A stretch of 64,000 nt of DNA from NCBI GenBank assembly GCA_028386065.3, contig JAKUCV010002086.1, positions 320,415-384,414 on the forward strand. The letters run 5' to 3'. A program made the position numbers and the translations under genes. The DNA comes from Turnera subulata (taxonomy: Eukaryota; Streptophyta; Magnoliopsida; Malpighiales; Passifloraceae). Within the stretch, counting starts at the first letter, position 1. Each line of letters begins with the position of its first letter. Below, one piece after another: positions 32,961-44,157 of this stretch. A model generated the notes under the pieces. The model saw nothing but the letters and a program-made list of their open reading frames with translations. It made no database searches and was not told the DNA's origin.

Positions 32961-33375
32961 TTGTAAGGAAATAATCCGACACAAATAATATTTACATAAA
33001 CAAAAAGTAAGCTCAATATTAACATATTAACATTTGCGTTAAAATTTAATTACTTTCTAATTTGTCGAAAAAGAAAATAAAGATGAAGTGATGAAATTTA
33101 TAACAGACGATTTTATTATGATGATTTCTACATAAATACAACAAAATATTTAACAATTTTTATAGAATAAAATACAGCAAAATAAATATTTAACACTTTT
33201 TACAGAATCAAATACAACAACCGGAATCCGGAGGAAAGAAGATCTATATTCATATGCACAGAAAAACATTGCCATCCATTCTATACCATTGCCTGAATTC
33301 CTCTTTTGTATACGTAATTCACTAATTTTATTGGCCAAAACAAAAACAATAATAATACATAAATAGCAAGAACGT

Positions 33376-33850
33376 TTGGCCGGGCCAAACCCGTCACAAA
33401 TGGGTCGACCCGCGTCTTATCTTCAACCCGCCTTGCTCACTTGCTGTGAGGTGGCGACGCAGGCGGCGGCGTGGCGAGACAGATGCGGCGGGGAGCGACG
33501 GGCGACACGGCACGAGCGAGGCGGCGGAAGGAGAGGCGCGCGGCTGCTGGCGGTTGCAGGTGGCGGTGCGACAACGATCTACAGCGAGGTGGACGGCGGC
33601 TGTAGCGATGGGAAAATGAGAGGAAGGACGGCGGCGGCTCTGCGTCCTGCGCAGACGGTGAGCGAGCGAGGAGAGGGAAGGGAATAAGGAAAGAGGTGGT
33701 GGCGGCTGTGGTGGTTGGTGGTGTCAGGTGATGGTCTCGGTGGTGGTGGCGGCACACGGGGGAGAGGGGAAGAAAAGAAAAGAAAGAAAACAAATGGGGT
33801 AGAGGGAGTACTTTCAGGAGTAACATCTGGTTGGGATAAAGGGTAAAGTA
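33376..33850. other. GC-rich island inside the mariner-like element
   Basis: From 33376 to about 33760 the sequence is strongly GC-rich (GGCGGCGG-type words) between AT-rich flanks. Open frames on both strands (103 codons plus, 129 codons minus, Pro/Ser-rich) have no recognised domain. Such islands inside DNA transposons are often captured host promoter or first-exon fragments. A right-end-like GAGGGAGTA word closes it at about 33808. Confidence 0.5.
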
Positions 33851-34402
33851 GAGAAATTTTCATTTACTGTTCACAAAATATCCTAAAACATCAATATTTT
33901 TTGGACAAAACTAAATTGCTAAAGCGTCAATAAAAAAGGGACAGAGGGAGTAGTATCCTGCTATTTTTAGCATACGACACTATTTTAATTAATTCTTTTT
34001 ATCAATCCAAGAAAGAGAATTAATTAGGCAGTGAGTTTAAATTTTTCACAATAAAAAATGAATAAAAAAAGAGTTGCCGAATGATGAATGAATCCCATTA
34101 TGCATTTGTCCTAAAATTGTTGCAGTTTTGACGAGGAGAGAAATTAATGTTATGTCAGTGGATGTTTTCATGTTTTTTTTTCCTAAAAAATGATGCATAA
34201 TATGTATATATTGGTACTATTTGGTAACAACTCCACTCTAGCTAAATTAGCAAATCAATTTAGGGGGTGTTGGCCTAAAATCAGATTAATATATGCTTTG
34301 TATTAATTATTTTCTATAATCTTGATTAAGTACGCTAACCGAGAATTTTGATTATGTGTGGATTAGTAGTTGATTTAGTTTTATTCATGTGTCTTAATCC
34401 TC

Positions 34403-34605
34403 CTTATGCCCAGTGGCGGACCCAGAAAAATATTTTTAGGGGGCCAAAAAGGTAAAATGAACTCAAATTTAATTTTCAACCTCTAACTACCATCAAGATA
34501 AGGACCATTTTGTACAAATATATATACTAAAAATAGCTCATGATAAAAATTTTGGGGAGGCCATGGCACCCACCAGCCTCCCTTGTGTCCGCCACTACTT
34601 ATGCC
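34403..34605. mobile_element. hAT MITE, 187 bp
   Basis: Element 34411-34597 has ends CAGTGGCGGACCCAG and TGTGTCCGCCACTA (inverted over about 10 bp) and an exact 8-bp duplication CTTATGCC (34403-34410 and 34598-34605). GTGGCGGAC ends are a common form in plant hAT MITEs. No coding capacity. It is nested in the solo LTR and therefore younger. Confidence 0.92.
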
Positions 34606-36043
34606 TTAGCTATGTTTTGATGCTAACAACTTTGAAGTTTCAGATTTGTTTGTTCACCTTTAGCATGCAAGTGATATTGTGAGAGTTTACGTGTAGTGGG
34701 ATTGTGCTTTGTGCAAAGTGGCCATGAGAGGTCATTTTCATGACCTTAGGTATTGTAACATGTATGATTATGAATTAACAATTCCTACACCTCACAAGAA
34801 TGCCCAATCTGTGATCAAATCCTTGGAAGAAGAAGTGAGTGGGATTGGAGTTGGTGTTAGTGGACCTGTGATGTCACTTTCACCAAAAGACATCCAAGTA
34901 ACCTAGTATCCTACCATTTCTGGAGTCGGAATCAGTGATAAAAGCCACCTTAAACAGATCAAATGTCAGTTGGATTCAAAATTCTATGTCCAACCTAAGA
35001 CTATGCTAAACGATGGCAACAATGACAAAAAGCTGTTGAATGGTGTGTCTCGTGCTAGAACGTGAAAGCGACAACAGGTAAAAGGAACGTTGACAATCTG
35101 GAGCCTTCAATGACAAATCGGACAGCGACAGCAGATAGATGAAAGTTGGCTTTCTTTGGTCTTTGTGTCAAGTTAACATATTACTAGGAAGTCAAAAGAA
35201 CCTAGTACTCTATACTTCTGGAACTACACAGGATGATTCAAATAAGTTGCAGCTTCCTCTCTTAACGTTCATATGAAATCAGCATGTGAGCAACAACCTT
35301 GATCTTCACAAAAGGTGCTGAGTGAGAGTGACTACTCAGGAATTTGAACGTTGTGGCGCCTTTCATGCCAAAACTCGATGCAACTGACAGTGACATATAG
35401 TTTTCACTCTTGGAGGCTTCTTCCCCCTTGCCTCTATATAAGGAAGACTAATTGATGAAGAATGGCAGAGCTGCCAATGGAGAAAGAAGTGAGAAATTAG
35501 CAGCAGCTCTCCTCCTAAGCTTGAGTGTTCAAAATATCCTTGTGCATTACTTGTAAATCTCTTGAGTGAGTCACTCATGAAGATATCTTGAGAGAGGGTT
35601 ATATCTTAGACAGGCTTATTAGTGCTTTGTGCTGATCAGTGATGAGCAAAGCTAGGATTAGCTTTGAGAGAAGGTTTGCAAGTTGCACCTTAGAAAAACT
35701 TGTGAGAGATAGGCTTTGTTGGTTTAACCTATGAAGAAACTAATTGAGTGAGGTAGGATTGGGAAAATCTTACTGGGAAATTAAGAGAAAAGCTTGGATT
35801 AGCTTTGTGGGTATGAGAGGTTAGAGATTAGAGGTTAGCCTAGGTAAAACCTTGTACTATAGGTTATTGTTGATCCCGTAAAAACCAAAGTTAGTGAAGG
35901 TTAGAAATCTCAAGGTGGACTCCTTGAAAAGTGGAGGTAGTTCTGTGTGGCGAACCACTATAAATCCTTTGTACCAATATCTCTAACCCTCTCCTTAATT
36001 GTGCTTTAGTGTGTTCATAATTTTTCAGATTTAGATACAAAGT

Positions 36044-36070
36044 CGATTTGGCATTTGTGACGCCAAATCG
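36044..36070 (+). promoter_or_regulatory. Conserved stem-loop near LTR end (solo Sirevirus LTR)
   Basis: CGATTTGGC, 9-nt loop, GCCAAATCG: a perfect 9-bp stem 54 bp before the LTR end. Equivalent stem-loops occur at 52328-52352, 60221-60245 and, on the minus strand, 11581-11606, always followed by the AATTCAMCCCCCC word. Confidence 0.8.
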
Positions 36071-36402
36071 GTGATTAAGTGAAAATGGCTAATTCACCCC
36101 CCCCATAGCCAACTTGGACCTACAGGGGGCCGTCATAGCAAAAGAATTTCATTAACTTTTCGCAAAATAAAACCTAAAAGATTAAAGCAAAGATTTGGAC
36201 AACAAATAGATAAAGCAAAAGTTTCAATTCTAAAAAATATATATGTATATAAAGCGAAAGTTCATTATTTTTTGGATAAAATACCATATTTATATGAGAA
36301 GAAAAATCATATGGTGGAGAAGCTTATGTCAGACCCAATAAGGAGAAAATAAAATCGTCAATGCGCAAGCTTGGTTTTTTTTCCGGTAGTTTAACTAAAC
36401 AG

Positions 36403-36952
36403 CACCATTATTAATATTTTTTTTTTTAGAAAAAGAACATCCTTCATTCATATAAAAAGATCTAAAGAATTAAAAATACATATTTGAAGATCTGTTCTAA
36501 CAAAAGTATAAAAAAAATCTAACATGAGAATTCTTATCAATCTACTATATAGAGATACGCAATGAGATTCGTATCTTTCGAAAGAGGATTTACAAAAGAA
36601 CACTACTCTCGCGAGCATCATGTCCTATATGGTCCGTGCAACAACTACCAAACCAACAGGCGAAGGTGAGGCATACCTGTGGGGTGAATCTTCTTCCATG
36701 ACTTTTGGCTCTCATGATTTTATTTAAAACACCGAAAAACAGGTGAGAAAAACTCATAACAGAGAAATAAATCCACAAAGAATTTTGGTGGGGGCTCACC
36801 GCCGGAAAAAAAAGTCGGCGGCAACTCCAATATATAGATCTAGGATTTTCTCCAATAGGGAGAGAGAAGAGAAAACTCTAAAATTATAATGGGTTTGAAT
36901 GATGAAGTAAACGCTCTTATGACTCCAAGAGTTGTTCACCATTATTAATATT
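36403..36952 (-). mobile_element. Poly(A) retroposon, LINE-derived, minus strand
   Basis: 518-bp insert (36419-36936) with an exact 16-bp target duplication CACCATTATTAATATT (36403-36418 and 36937-36952). On the minus strand it ends in TATATGAATGAAGGATGTTC, TTTTTCT and poly(A), the usual 3' end of plant L1-type LINEs. It begins with a leader containing CTCTCCCTATTGGAG and a GCCGCCGAC/CCGGCGGTGAGCC segment like LINE 5' leaders. No ORF2 lies between, so it is either an internally deleted LINE or a LINE-mobilised chimera. Confidence 0.88.
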
Positions 36953-37576
36953 AATTGCTGTTGATTGGATTCTGCTTCCATTTCCTTTTTCTTTTTCTTT
37001 ATTTTTCTCAAGAAAAAAAACACTTACGCTTGGACCTTTTCCTTTTCTAAAGAACAAATCTTTAGTTTATTATTTCCCTGCAGCGTTCACCTACCATTTT
37101 TTGTCCGAAATTTTCACCGACCAAAACACTTAATTGAAATTACATATCCACTCACCTACTACAAAGGATGAAATTTGTAAGGTCAAACTACAACGACGAA
37201 TTTGCGATGCATTCTGACTGCAACCTTTGAAACTGGAGGCATGTTGTCGGAATCCAAATAATTGACAGCAACAAAGTTTTTAATTTTAGTGATTAATTAA
37301 ATAATCCACCGTGCAGTAGCATATAGTATATGATATTAGCCAAATCTAGGGTGAAAAGTTACTGGTATTAGAACTTGAGATGTTTTAATGAAGTTATTGT
37401 TAGAGACGGAGCATACAACTTTAAACATGATGGCTCTCTCTCTAAACTTTCTCTTTCAAAAAAAAAGCTCTCACCAAACGCAGCTGGTTGAGCTTGCTTC
37501 TGTGAAGAGAGATCCATCATCAACCACCCCTTTTCTTTCCTTGGTTTTACCTTGACTCTACTTATAGGGCTACCAT
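36953..37576. other. AT-rich stretch leading to a LINE 5' region
   Basis: Nothing recognisable to about 37370. From about 37380 to 37576 comes a CT-rich leader-like segment that ends in ACCATGTCTC, where the ATG appears to be the start of the LINE ORF1 whose remnant lies at 43639-44157 beyond the Copia insertion. Confidence 0.45.
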
Positions 37577-37581
37577 GTCTC

Positions 37582-38013
37582 TGTTGGAATTATTTAATAT
37601 ATATGGGCTTATATTATTAATTATAATTATATTAAAAATTTTCTAATTTTATAGAGCCATTTAGTGATCTATTTTGGGCTCTAGAGACATCTATGTTAGT
37701 ATGGATTTTTATGTGTAGAAACCCAATACTAGTAATTAGAGTTTTATGGGAACCCTAATTGACCTAGTATATAAAAAATATAATATAGGATTGTAGTCTC
37801 CAAGATTATTCCTGCGTCAGTTTTCTCTGCCTCATCATAGAAAAATCATACAAGACGTTGGAACCAAATCTTGGAAGCTCCCAATCCTCTCAAGTCACTG
37901 TTCATGTTTGTTCATTATGGATTCAGGTACGCCTTGCTTCCATACCTGATTATTGTTCTTGATTGTCTAATAATTTATCTAGATACTTGAGGCATAAAGT
38001 AATTATTCTAACA
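37582..38013 (+). repeat. 5' LTR of the Copia element
   Basis: 432 bp, TGTTGGAATTATTTAATATA to AATTATTCTAACA. It is closely similar to the 3' LTR despite the decayed interior. Confidence 0.93.
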
Positions 38014-38015
38014 AG

Positions 38016-38030
38016 TGGTAGCGGAGCCTA
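38016..38030 (+). promoter_or_regulatory. Primer binding site of the Copia element
   Basis: TGGTAGCGGAGCCTA, two bases after the 5' LTR, complementary to the initiator-Met tRNA 3' end with two mismatches to the usual plant form. Confidence 0.85.
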
Positions 38031-40680
38031 CTTGAATAATTTATTAGATATCATCAAGTTTTTCTTTTAGGAGGCAATTCAATTTTACGCATCAATATGG
38101 ATTTTATTTGAAGGCTGCATCATGCGTATAAACTATAAAGTTATTAATGGAATTGATAATTGAAATTGACATTCAGTTTGGTCGATTAATTAAATTATCT
38201 ATTGAATTGCCCTTTGCTTGTGACTTGACCATTAATTGAATTGCGGCATATGGTCTTTTAATTTGCCGATTTTGTGTTTACAAAACAATTGATGTTTCGG
38301 GTGTAACTCGGTCAAATGGATTCAGTTAATTGGATGGTTTCTTAAGAATTGAACTTGTGGCAAATTCATATTGATGCACAGTGGCATATTAAGTGAATTA
38401 TGGTTTGGTTTGTTTATTGGAGTGAATAAGGCGTTTCATCAATCGATAAACATATATAGTTTTTCTTTGTTTGCATACTTTATTATGAGGTTGATTTAGT
38501 TTTGTCAATTCATATCATATGCAAATTTAATGCCACATGCAGTAATAATGGGGCTCTTTGTGTGAAAATTACTGTGAACTTTTGACTCTGATAAACCTCG
38601 GTTCGGTTTGAACATATGTGGCATGCACGAGGAGGTTACAGTAATTTTCATGTTAGTCCTCATATTTTGATTTCTGTCATTTCAGTCCTTACATGATAGA
38701 TTTACAGTTCAATCCCTACGTACAGATTATTTTATAATTTGCCCTGAAGGATTAAATTTAAGGCATATTTGATTCCTGCAAAACATATTTTTTGATATTA
38801 AATTCAATATCTGGTATTATATTATTTTGGGATGTCGAATATTTTAGTAGATTAATTGAAGTAACATGTTCCCAAAGTAACCTCTCTTGCGTAGATTAAT
38901 CAATTTTAAAATATGAGATGCTTGTATGTGAAATTTATGCGAATAGTATATCAGCCCAAAGGAGGATTATTATTTGGCCAAATTTCACATACACTTGTGG
39001 TGATAAATATGTGACGATTATCAGGTATGCCATGTGGGTGATAAGTCGGTCCAAAGAAAGGCTTATTATTTGACAGGCCTAATTGTCAATATTTGATCAC
39101 TGCACTGAGAGTACCACTTGCAAATTGATATTTTCTGTCCAAAGACTAAAATATCAGTGTTTTGCTAGGTATCTTGTTGGGGCCCACCACACGGATTGAA
39201 TTTAATTACTATGTTTTGCATATAGTTTGAGGAATTGTGAGCTGAATATGTTCAATTCTCTACTAAGTTACAGATTCTGCTTGTATGGTGTGTGTAAGTA
39301 TCAATTTCATATGATACTAAGTAACGCAACTATTGAGATTTGGATGATAACATTATCAATGTTCTCAATTGCATGAGATTAAGGCTTTGCATACGGAAAG
39401 AATGGCTTACCCCTCATACAGATAAAATTTCCCATAAGGTTAAGCGGGATATTTAGAGGTGGGAATGCTATAATCGCTTGAGAGCCACATGATCATTAAA
39501 CATGCAATTCCAAAAATAAAAAAAAAATTCAGGGGACAGTATGTCCAATGAGGATAGAGTTAAAAGTTTCTTGAGAAACTTTTAAAAGCACTTTGCAAGA
39601 GTATAGAGGTTGAAGCAAATTTATTAGTATCAAATTTTGTTTCTAAAGGCATAAAGGATAAGGGAATATAAGGGAGTACATCATTGAGATGTCTCATTTT
39701 TCCTTTACCCTAAAGGCAATAAAGTTAGAGCCTAAAGTTTTGCTTATATTTGGTATTTATATATCTTCTTGCACTGTATGGTGAATCTAAAGTGAGTTAA
39801 ATACTCGTAAGGAATCAAGATTTCTTGATAAGATTATTATGTGCAAGGAGATTATATATTTAAAGGGAGCAACCAAAAAATGCTTGATTGGCAAATTCCT
39901 CTAAGGACTACAAAAGACAAAGAGGAAATAAAGGTGCAATTGGGATACCACTAAGGAAAGTGCAAAAGTAACAAACTTTGGTATTTACTTGTTACTTTTG
40001 CAAGAAGGGTGTAAATAATAAAATATACCAACTGTGCGCCACTGGCGTGTTGAGAAAGGTACTTAGTTTGTTTTGAAGTTAATTTGACTTATGTACCAAG
40101 ACACACTTTATGGATATATTTCAGTTTTACTATTCAGATAAGTATATCTATGCAAGATTTGTTGATGTGTCAAAAGCCAAATGATGTTGAAAAATACATC
40201 TTTATGGGGCAATGGCATGTAAATCAACTTTTATTGAAGTTCTGAGGCTTTATAGGTTGTTAATGAGAACTGAATTGTATTTGAGTTTGAGATAGACCTT
40301 TTGGTACCATCTTTTATACAAAATTTAGTTTATTTCTATTATGGACAAATCGGGTTATTCTTGTCTATTTAGAAATAATAAATTTTGTATTTTAGATGGA
40401 ATTTGGTTTATTTCTATTTTTGGACAAATCTAGTTATTCTTGTCCATTTAGAAATAATAAAATTGGTCTTTTGGAAATTCAAATTCTATTGATACTAGTT
40501 CTCAATTTGTAAATGACAACCTAGACTTCATATATTGAAATCTTGCATAATAAAACATGGTACAAAGCATAAATTAACTAATATGGAATAAAGTTATTAT
40601 ATCTATTATTGGTGGCCACAATGATAGATATAATAAATAAGGTGGAAAATCTCTAAAGCCTTTCTCTTAATTCTTAGAGG
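38031..40680 (+). pseudogene. Copia leader and gag/protease region, beyond recognition
   Basis: Between the primer site and the integrase traces no frame longer than about 60 codons survives. Composition is AT-rich with many stops in all frames. Position implies gag, zinc knuckle and protease were here, but I cannot point to a conserved motif. A duplicated segment (TTATTTCTATT.TGGACAAATC at about 40330 and 40405) is visible. Confidence 0.4.
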
Positions 40681-40699
40681 TATATGGTTTTTAGTACAT

Positions 40700-42770
40700 A
40701 ATATTGTGTAAAATTAAGCATGAACGGTATTGCTGAAAGATGCAATAAAATGCTTAAGGACATGGTAAGATGTATGATTAATCATTCTATTTTACCAACA
40801 TTGCTCTAAGAAAAACACTAAAGATGCAGGTTATATCCTCAGTAAAGTTACAGTCAAAATAATAGCTAATACTCCTCATAAAATATGGACAAGCTAGAAG
40901 CCTAATATTAGGCATCTATTCATTTCGAGTGATCCAACTAAGGGTAGGCCATTTAGGCCAACATAAAGAATTTGGATCTAAAGATAGGTAGCTACTACTT
41001 TGATAAGTAACTTTGAGTAATTATGGGGTTTCAAGTTCTTTGTCCCGCAATTCAGTTATTTTGTGACAGGAATCCAGATTTCTTGAGGAAATTGAGTTTG
41101 GAGGGGAAGATAAGAGGGGAAACAATGTCTTTGAAGGGGAACTTATTTCTCTTCTTATGGTATTTTTTATAGACAATGATTAGATTTCCATCACTGATGT
41201 TATTCAAGATAACATTGTAGGAGTCTTTCACTCAAATTCAGAAATCATTCATAAGGTTCAAACTCAATAACCTCAAGAACAAGTGCCGGTAAAGAAATCC
41301 ACTTGAGAAAGGAAAAGTGCAAATTCGGATGATTATATTGTCTTTTCCTAAGAACATAAGGATGATGTAGGATTGATGGAAGATGATTTTATCAGCTTTC
41401 ATCAAGTCATAAAGAGTTCTTATCCTCAAAAGTGGAATGATGCCATGAATGATGAGATTAAGTCTCTATGAAAGACAAAGATATTTAGGATCTTGATGAA
41501 TTGCGTAAAGGTGAGAAACCAATTGGTTACAAATAGTTATTTGACACCAAAAAGACTCAAAGGGCAATTTTGAAAGATATAAGGCTCGTCTTGTCATAAA
41601 GGACTGTACTCAAAAGGGTGGCATTGGTTCTAAAGAGTCTTTCTCTTCGGTTTCAAGGAAATACTCTTTCAAGATAATAATGGCATTTGTGGCTCATTTT
41701 ATCGTTGAGTATTAGATGGATATACAGACTGTGTTTCTCAATTGTGATATTGAAGAGACAATTTATATGGTGCGACCATAAAATTTGTGTTGGTAGACTC
41801 AAAGAAAAGGGTTTGCAAATTAAGGAATCCATCTATGAGCTCAAACAAGCTTCCTGTCAATGGTATTACTATTTTTGTCTAATAATGATCTCATCTGGTT
41901 TTTGAGATAAATATATGCGACAATTTTGTATACCATAAATTCAGTGGGCGTAAAGTCATTTTTCTGGTTTTATATGTGAATGACATAACATTTGCTAATA
42001 GCGAGATATGCATAAAGTACAAACCAAGAAGTTTCTAATACTTTTGGAAACAAAAGATCTTGGTGTCACCTCTTTTGTCTTAGGAATTCAGATACGTTGA
42101 GATTATTCTTAAGGTATTCTTGAATTGTCACAAAAGAGTTATCTCGTTAAGGCTCTTAGCAAATTCGAAATAAAGGATTATGAACCAGGAAATACCCCTA
42201 TTTCTAAACAAGACAAGTTTAGTCTCAATTAATGCCCCGAGTATAAGATGCAAAATTTATTATGCATCTACAGTTAAAGGTCTTATGTATACTCAAGTAT
42301 GTATGCATTTGGATATAGCATACATTCCTGGGATATTATATAAACAAAAATATCTTACTAACCCTAGAATGGATCATTAAAGAGCAGCAAAAGGGTTATA
42401 TGGTATTTGTAGAGAGTAAAGTGTATATGCTCACATATATAAAATTAGAATCTGTGGAGATCATTGGGTATTTTGATTCTAATTTTGTTGGATGCCACTA
42501 AGGTAATAGATCCATATTTGGGCTATATTTATTTACTAGCTGATGAAGCTATTTCTGAAAGAGTGTTAAGCAGACACTCAATGCTTCTTCCAGTATGGCA
42601 GCTGAGTTAATAAGGACTTGTGTATTCCATCATTAACAGCAACTCATTAAATTTTTGCTGTTAAATAAAGAGTTCAGAGAACAAGTGTATATAGAACATA
42701 ATGGGACAAACTCCATTGTTGCAGATCCACTCATTAAAGAGATTACCAGTTATGATTTTTCATGAGCATA
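40700..42770 (+). pseudogene. Copia integrase, reverse transcriptase and RNase H remnants
   Basis: Integrase trace near 40720-40790 (NGIAERCNKMLKDMVRCMI, the core-end motif of Copia integrases), then a TPHKIW block. Reverse transcriptase from about 41510: DTKK.., then ESIYELKQASCQWYY (41820-41870). The catalytic box reads Y-V-N-D at 41972-41983 instead of Y-V-D-D, so a catalytic Asp is lost. 42256-42380 shows the YAS.VKGLMYTQVC and PRMDH block. RNase H traces (YFDSNFVGCH, SSSMAAELI) lie at about 42465-42610. Frameshifts and stops are too many to list. Confidence 0.85.
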
Positions 42771-43208
42771 CTGCTCATATGAGCTTCAGATTCGTCATTG
42801 TTTGACGAAATACAGTTTCAGAGGGAGTTTGTATTTTGATGTTTTCATTTCCAGACGCACTTAGTATTTTCTGCAGAATAAAGTGCATTTAGTTTGTTTA
42901 TTCTCTGAACATGTTATTATGTTTGATCTCATAAGGTTTGAGGACCAGTTGGAGATAGGCATGTATAATCACATTACATATAATTTCCATGCTACACATC
43001 CATACTTGATCTATGTCATTGAATATGTTAGTATGGTGACCATTGATGGGTCTAGTTACGCATAAAATGTAACAAAGGCCGCTTTGATCCCATGCTAATG
43101 TAGTAGATGGACCAGATTGTCTAAGGAGATGTTTCAAGAGAGCCAGTCATTTCTATGCACAATCTGAAATATAATTGTCTCAAGAATAATATAGCCCAAG
43201 TGGGAGAT

Positions 43209-43638
43209 TGTTGGAATTATTTAATATATATGGGCTTATATTATTAATTACAATTATATTAAAGACTGTCTAATTTTATAGAGCCATTAAGTGATCTATT
43301 TTGGGCTCTAGAGCATCTATGTTGTTATGGGCTTTTATGTGTAGAAACCCAATACTAGTAATTAGGGTTTTATGGGAATCCTAATTGACCTAGTATATAA
43401 AGAATATAATATAGGGTTGCGGTCCCCAAGATTATTCCTGCGTCAATTTTCTCTGCCCCATCACAGAAAAACACACAAGATGTTGGAACCAAATCTTGGA
43501 AGCTCCCAATCCTCTCAAGTCACCGTTCAAGTTTGTTCATTATGGATTCAGGTACGTCTTGCTTCCATACCTGATTATTGTTCTTGATTGTCTAATAATT
43601 TATCAAGATACTTGAGGTATAAAGTAATTATTCTAACA
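43209..43638 (+). repeat. 3' LTR of the Copia element
   Basis: 430 bp, same ends as the 5' LTR. Differences are mainly single substitutions. Confidence 0.93.
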
Positions 43639-44157
43639 GTCTCACCTCTAGTTGTCTTTGAAGCCTACCAACTTTGATGGAGAACTCTCAGGTCATGAGT
43701 CGGCACTTGGCCAGATCCCTAAAACTTGCTCTGATCGCCACTTTGGTCAAGGCTATGTGAAAAACATGATGAAGAGTGCAGGAACTGTAAGGGCTCTTTC
43801 GATGTTATTGGTAAGGGGGCTAATATCTATGTTTTCCAATTCACTGAAGAAGAGGATAAGAAGAGAGCTGTGCAGGGTACCCGTTGTTCATATCCAACTG
43901 CCACCTTATCCTCAAGGAGTGGCCTTCGCATCTCTCTTGGGAACAAGTGAACTTAGGGAAATCCTGTTTCTGGATCTAAGTCCATGAATTACCTCTACAC
44001 CATATGAATGCTGACAATGCAGAGCTCATAGGTGGTTCTTTTGTTGGCTTGCTGGATTGTCAAATTTCGACTGAAAAAGTACTTAACCCTAAAAGTTACA
44101 TAAGGTTGAAATTTGCTTTATAGATTGATAAACCCTTACTGGTTTTAATATGCTAAC
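43639..44157 (+). pseudogene. LINE ORF1-type remnant (DUF4283 domain)
   Basis: The right flank of the Copia element reads, with two frameshifts and two stops, as the DUF4283 domain that plant LINEs carry in ORF1: DRHFGQGYVKNMMKSA (43708-43790), then in the next frame IYVFQFTEEEDKKRAVQ, then in the third frame LKEWPSHLSWEQVNLGKSCF and HELPLHHMNADNAELIG (to about 44040), ending near LNPKSYIRLKFAL. It is cut off at 44158 by the Tat-like LTR. The start codon is probably the ATG at 37575, on the far side of the Copia insertion, and the joined frame has an early TAG. Confidence 0.8.

Larger units (their letters stand above)
28838..33952 (+). mobile_element. Mariner-like element with cargo
   Basis: Left end CCCGCTCTGTCCC plus TTTTTTATTG at 28840 and right end CAATAAAAAAGGGACAGAGGGAG to 33950 are inverted repeats, flanked by TA (28838-28839 and 33951-33952), the mariner target. 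Total about 5.1 kb, within the size range of plant mariner-like elements. The transposase lies in the first third. The rest holds a head-to-head pair of frames, a CACTA-like end and a GC-rich island, either captured or inserted later. A second right-end-like word, GGGTAGAGGGAGTA, at about 33795-33808 suggests another nested element of the same superfamily. Confidence 0.75.
34263..36129 (+). mobile_element. Solo LTR of Sirevirus type, plus strand
   Basis: 1,857 bp (34268-36124), TGTTGGCCTAAAATC to TTGGACCTACA, flanked by GGGGG on both sides (34263-34267 and 36125-36129). TATA box CTCTATATAAGG at about 35432-35443. Near the end it has the stem-loop CGATTTGGC/GCCAAATCG (36044-36070) and the word GCTAATTCACCCCCCCC, shared with the other Sirevirus-type LTRs here. 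The G5 duplication is low-complexity but fits. A hAT MITE sits inside it. Confidence 0.8.
37577..43643 (+). mobile_element. Ty1/Copia retrotransposon, degenerate
   Basis: 6,057-bp element (37582-43638) with exact 5-bp duplication GTCTC (37577-37581 and 43639-43643), LTRs of 432 and 430 bp, initiator-Met-type primer site and a purine tract (AAGTGGGAGAT) before the 3' LTR. The inside is heavily decayed, with dozens of stops, but integrase, reverse transcriptase and RNase H traces occur in Copia order. It interrupts a LINE ORF1 remnant right after its start codon. Confidence 0.93.
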
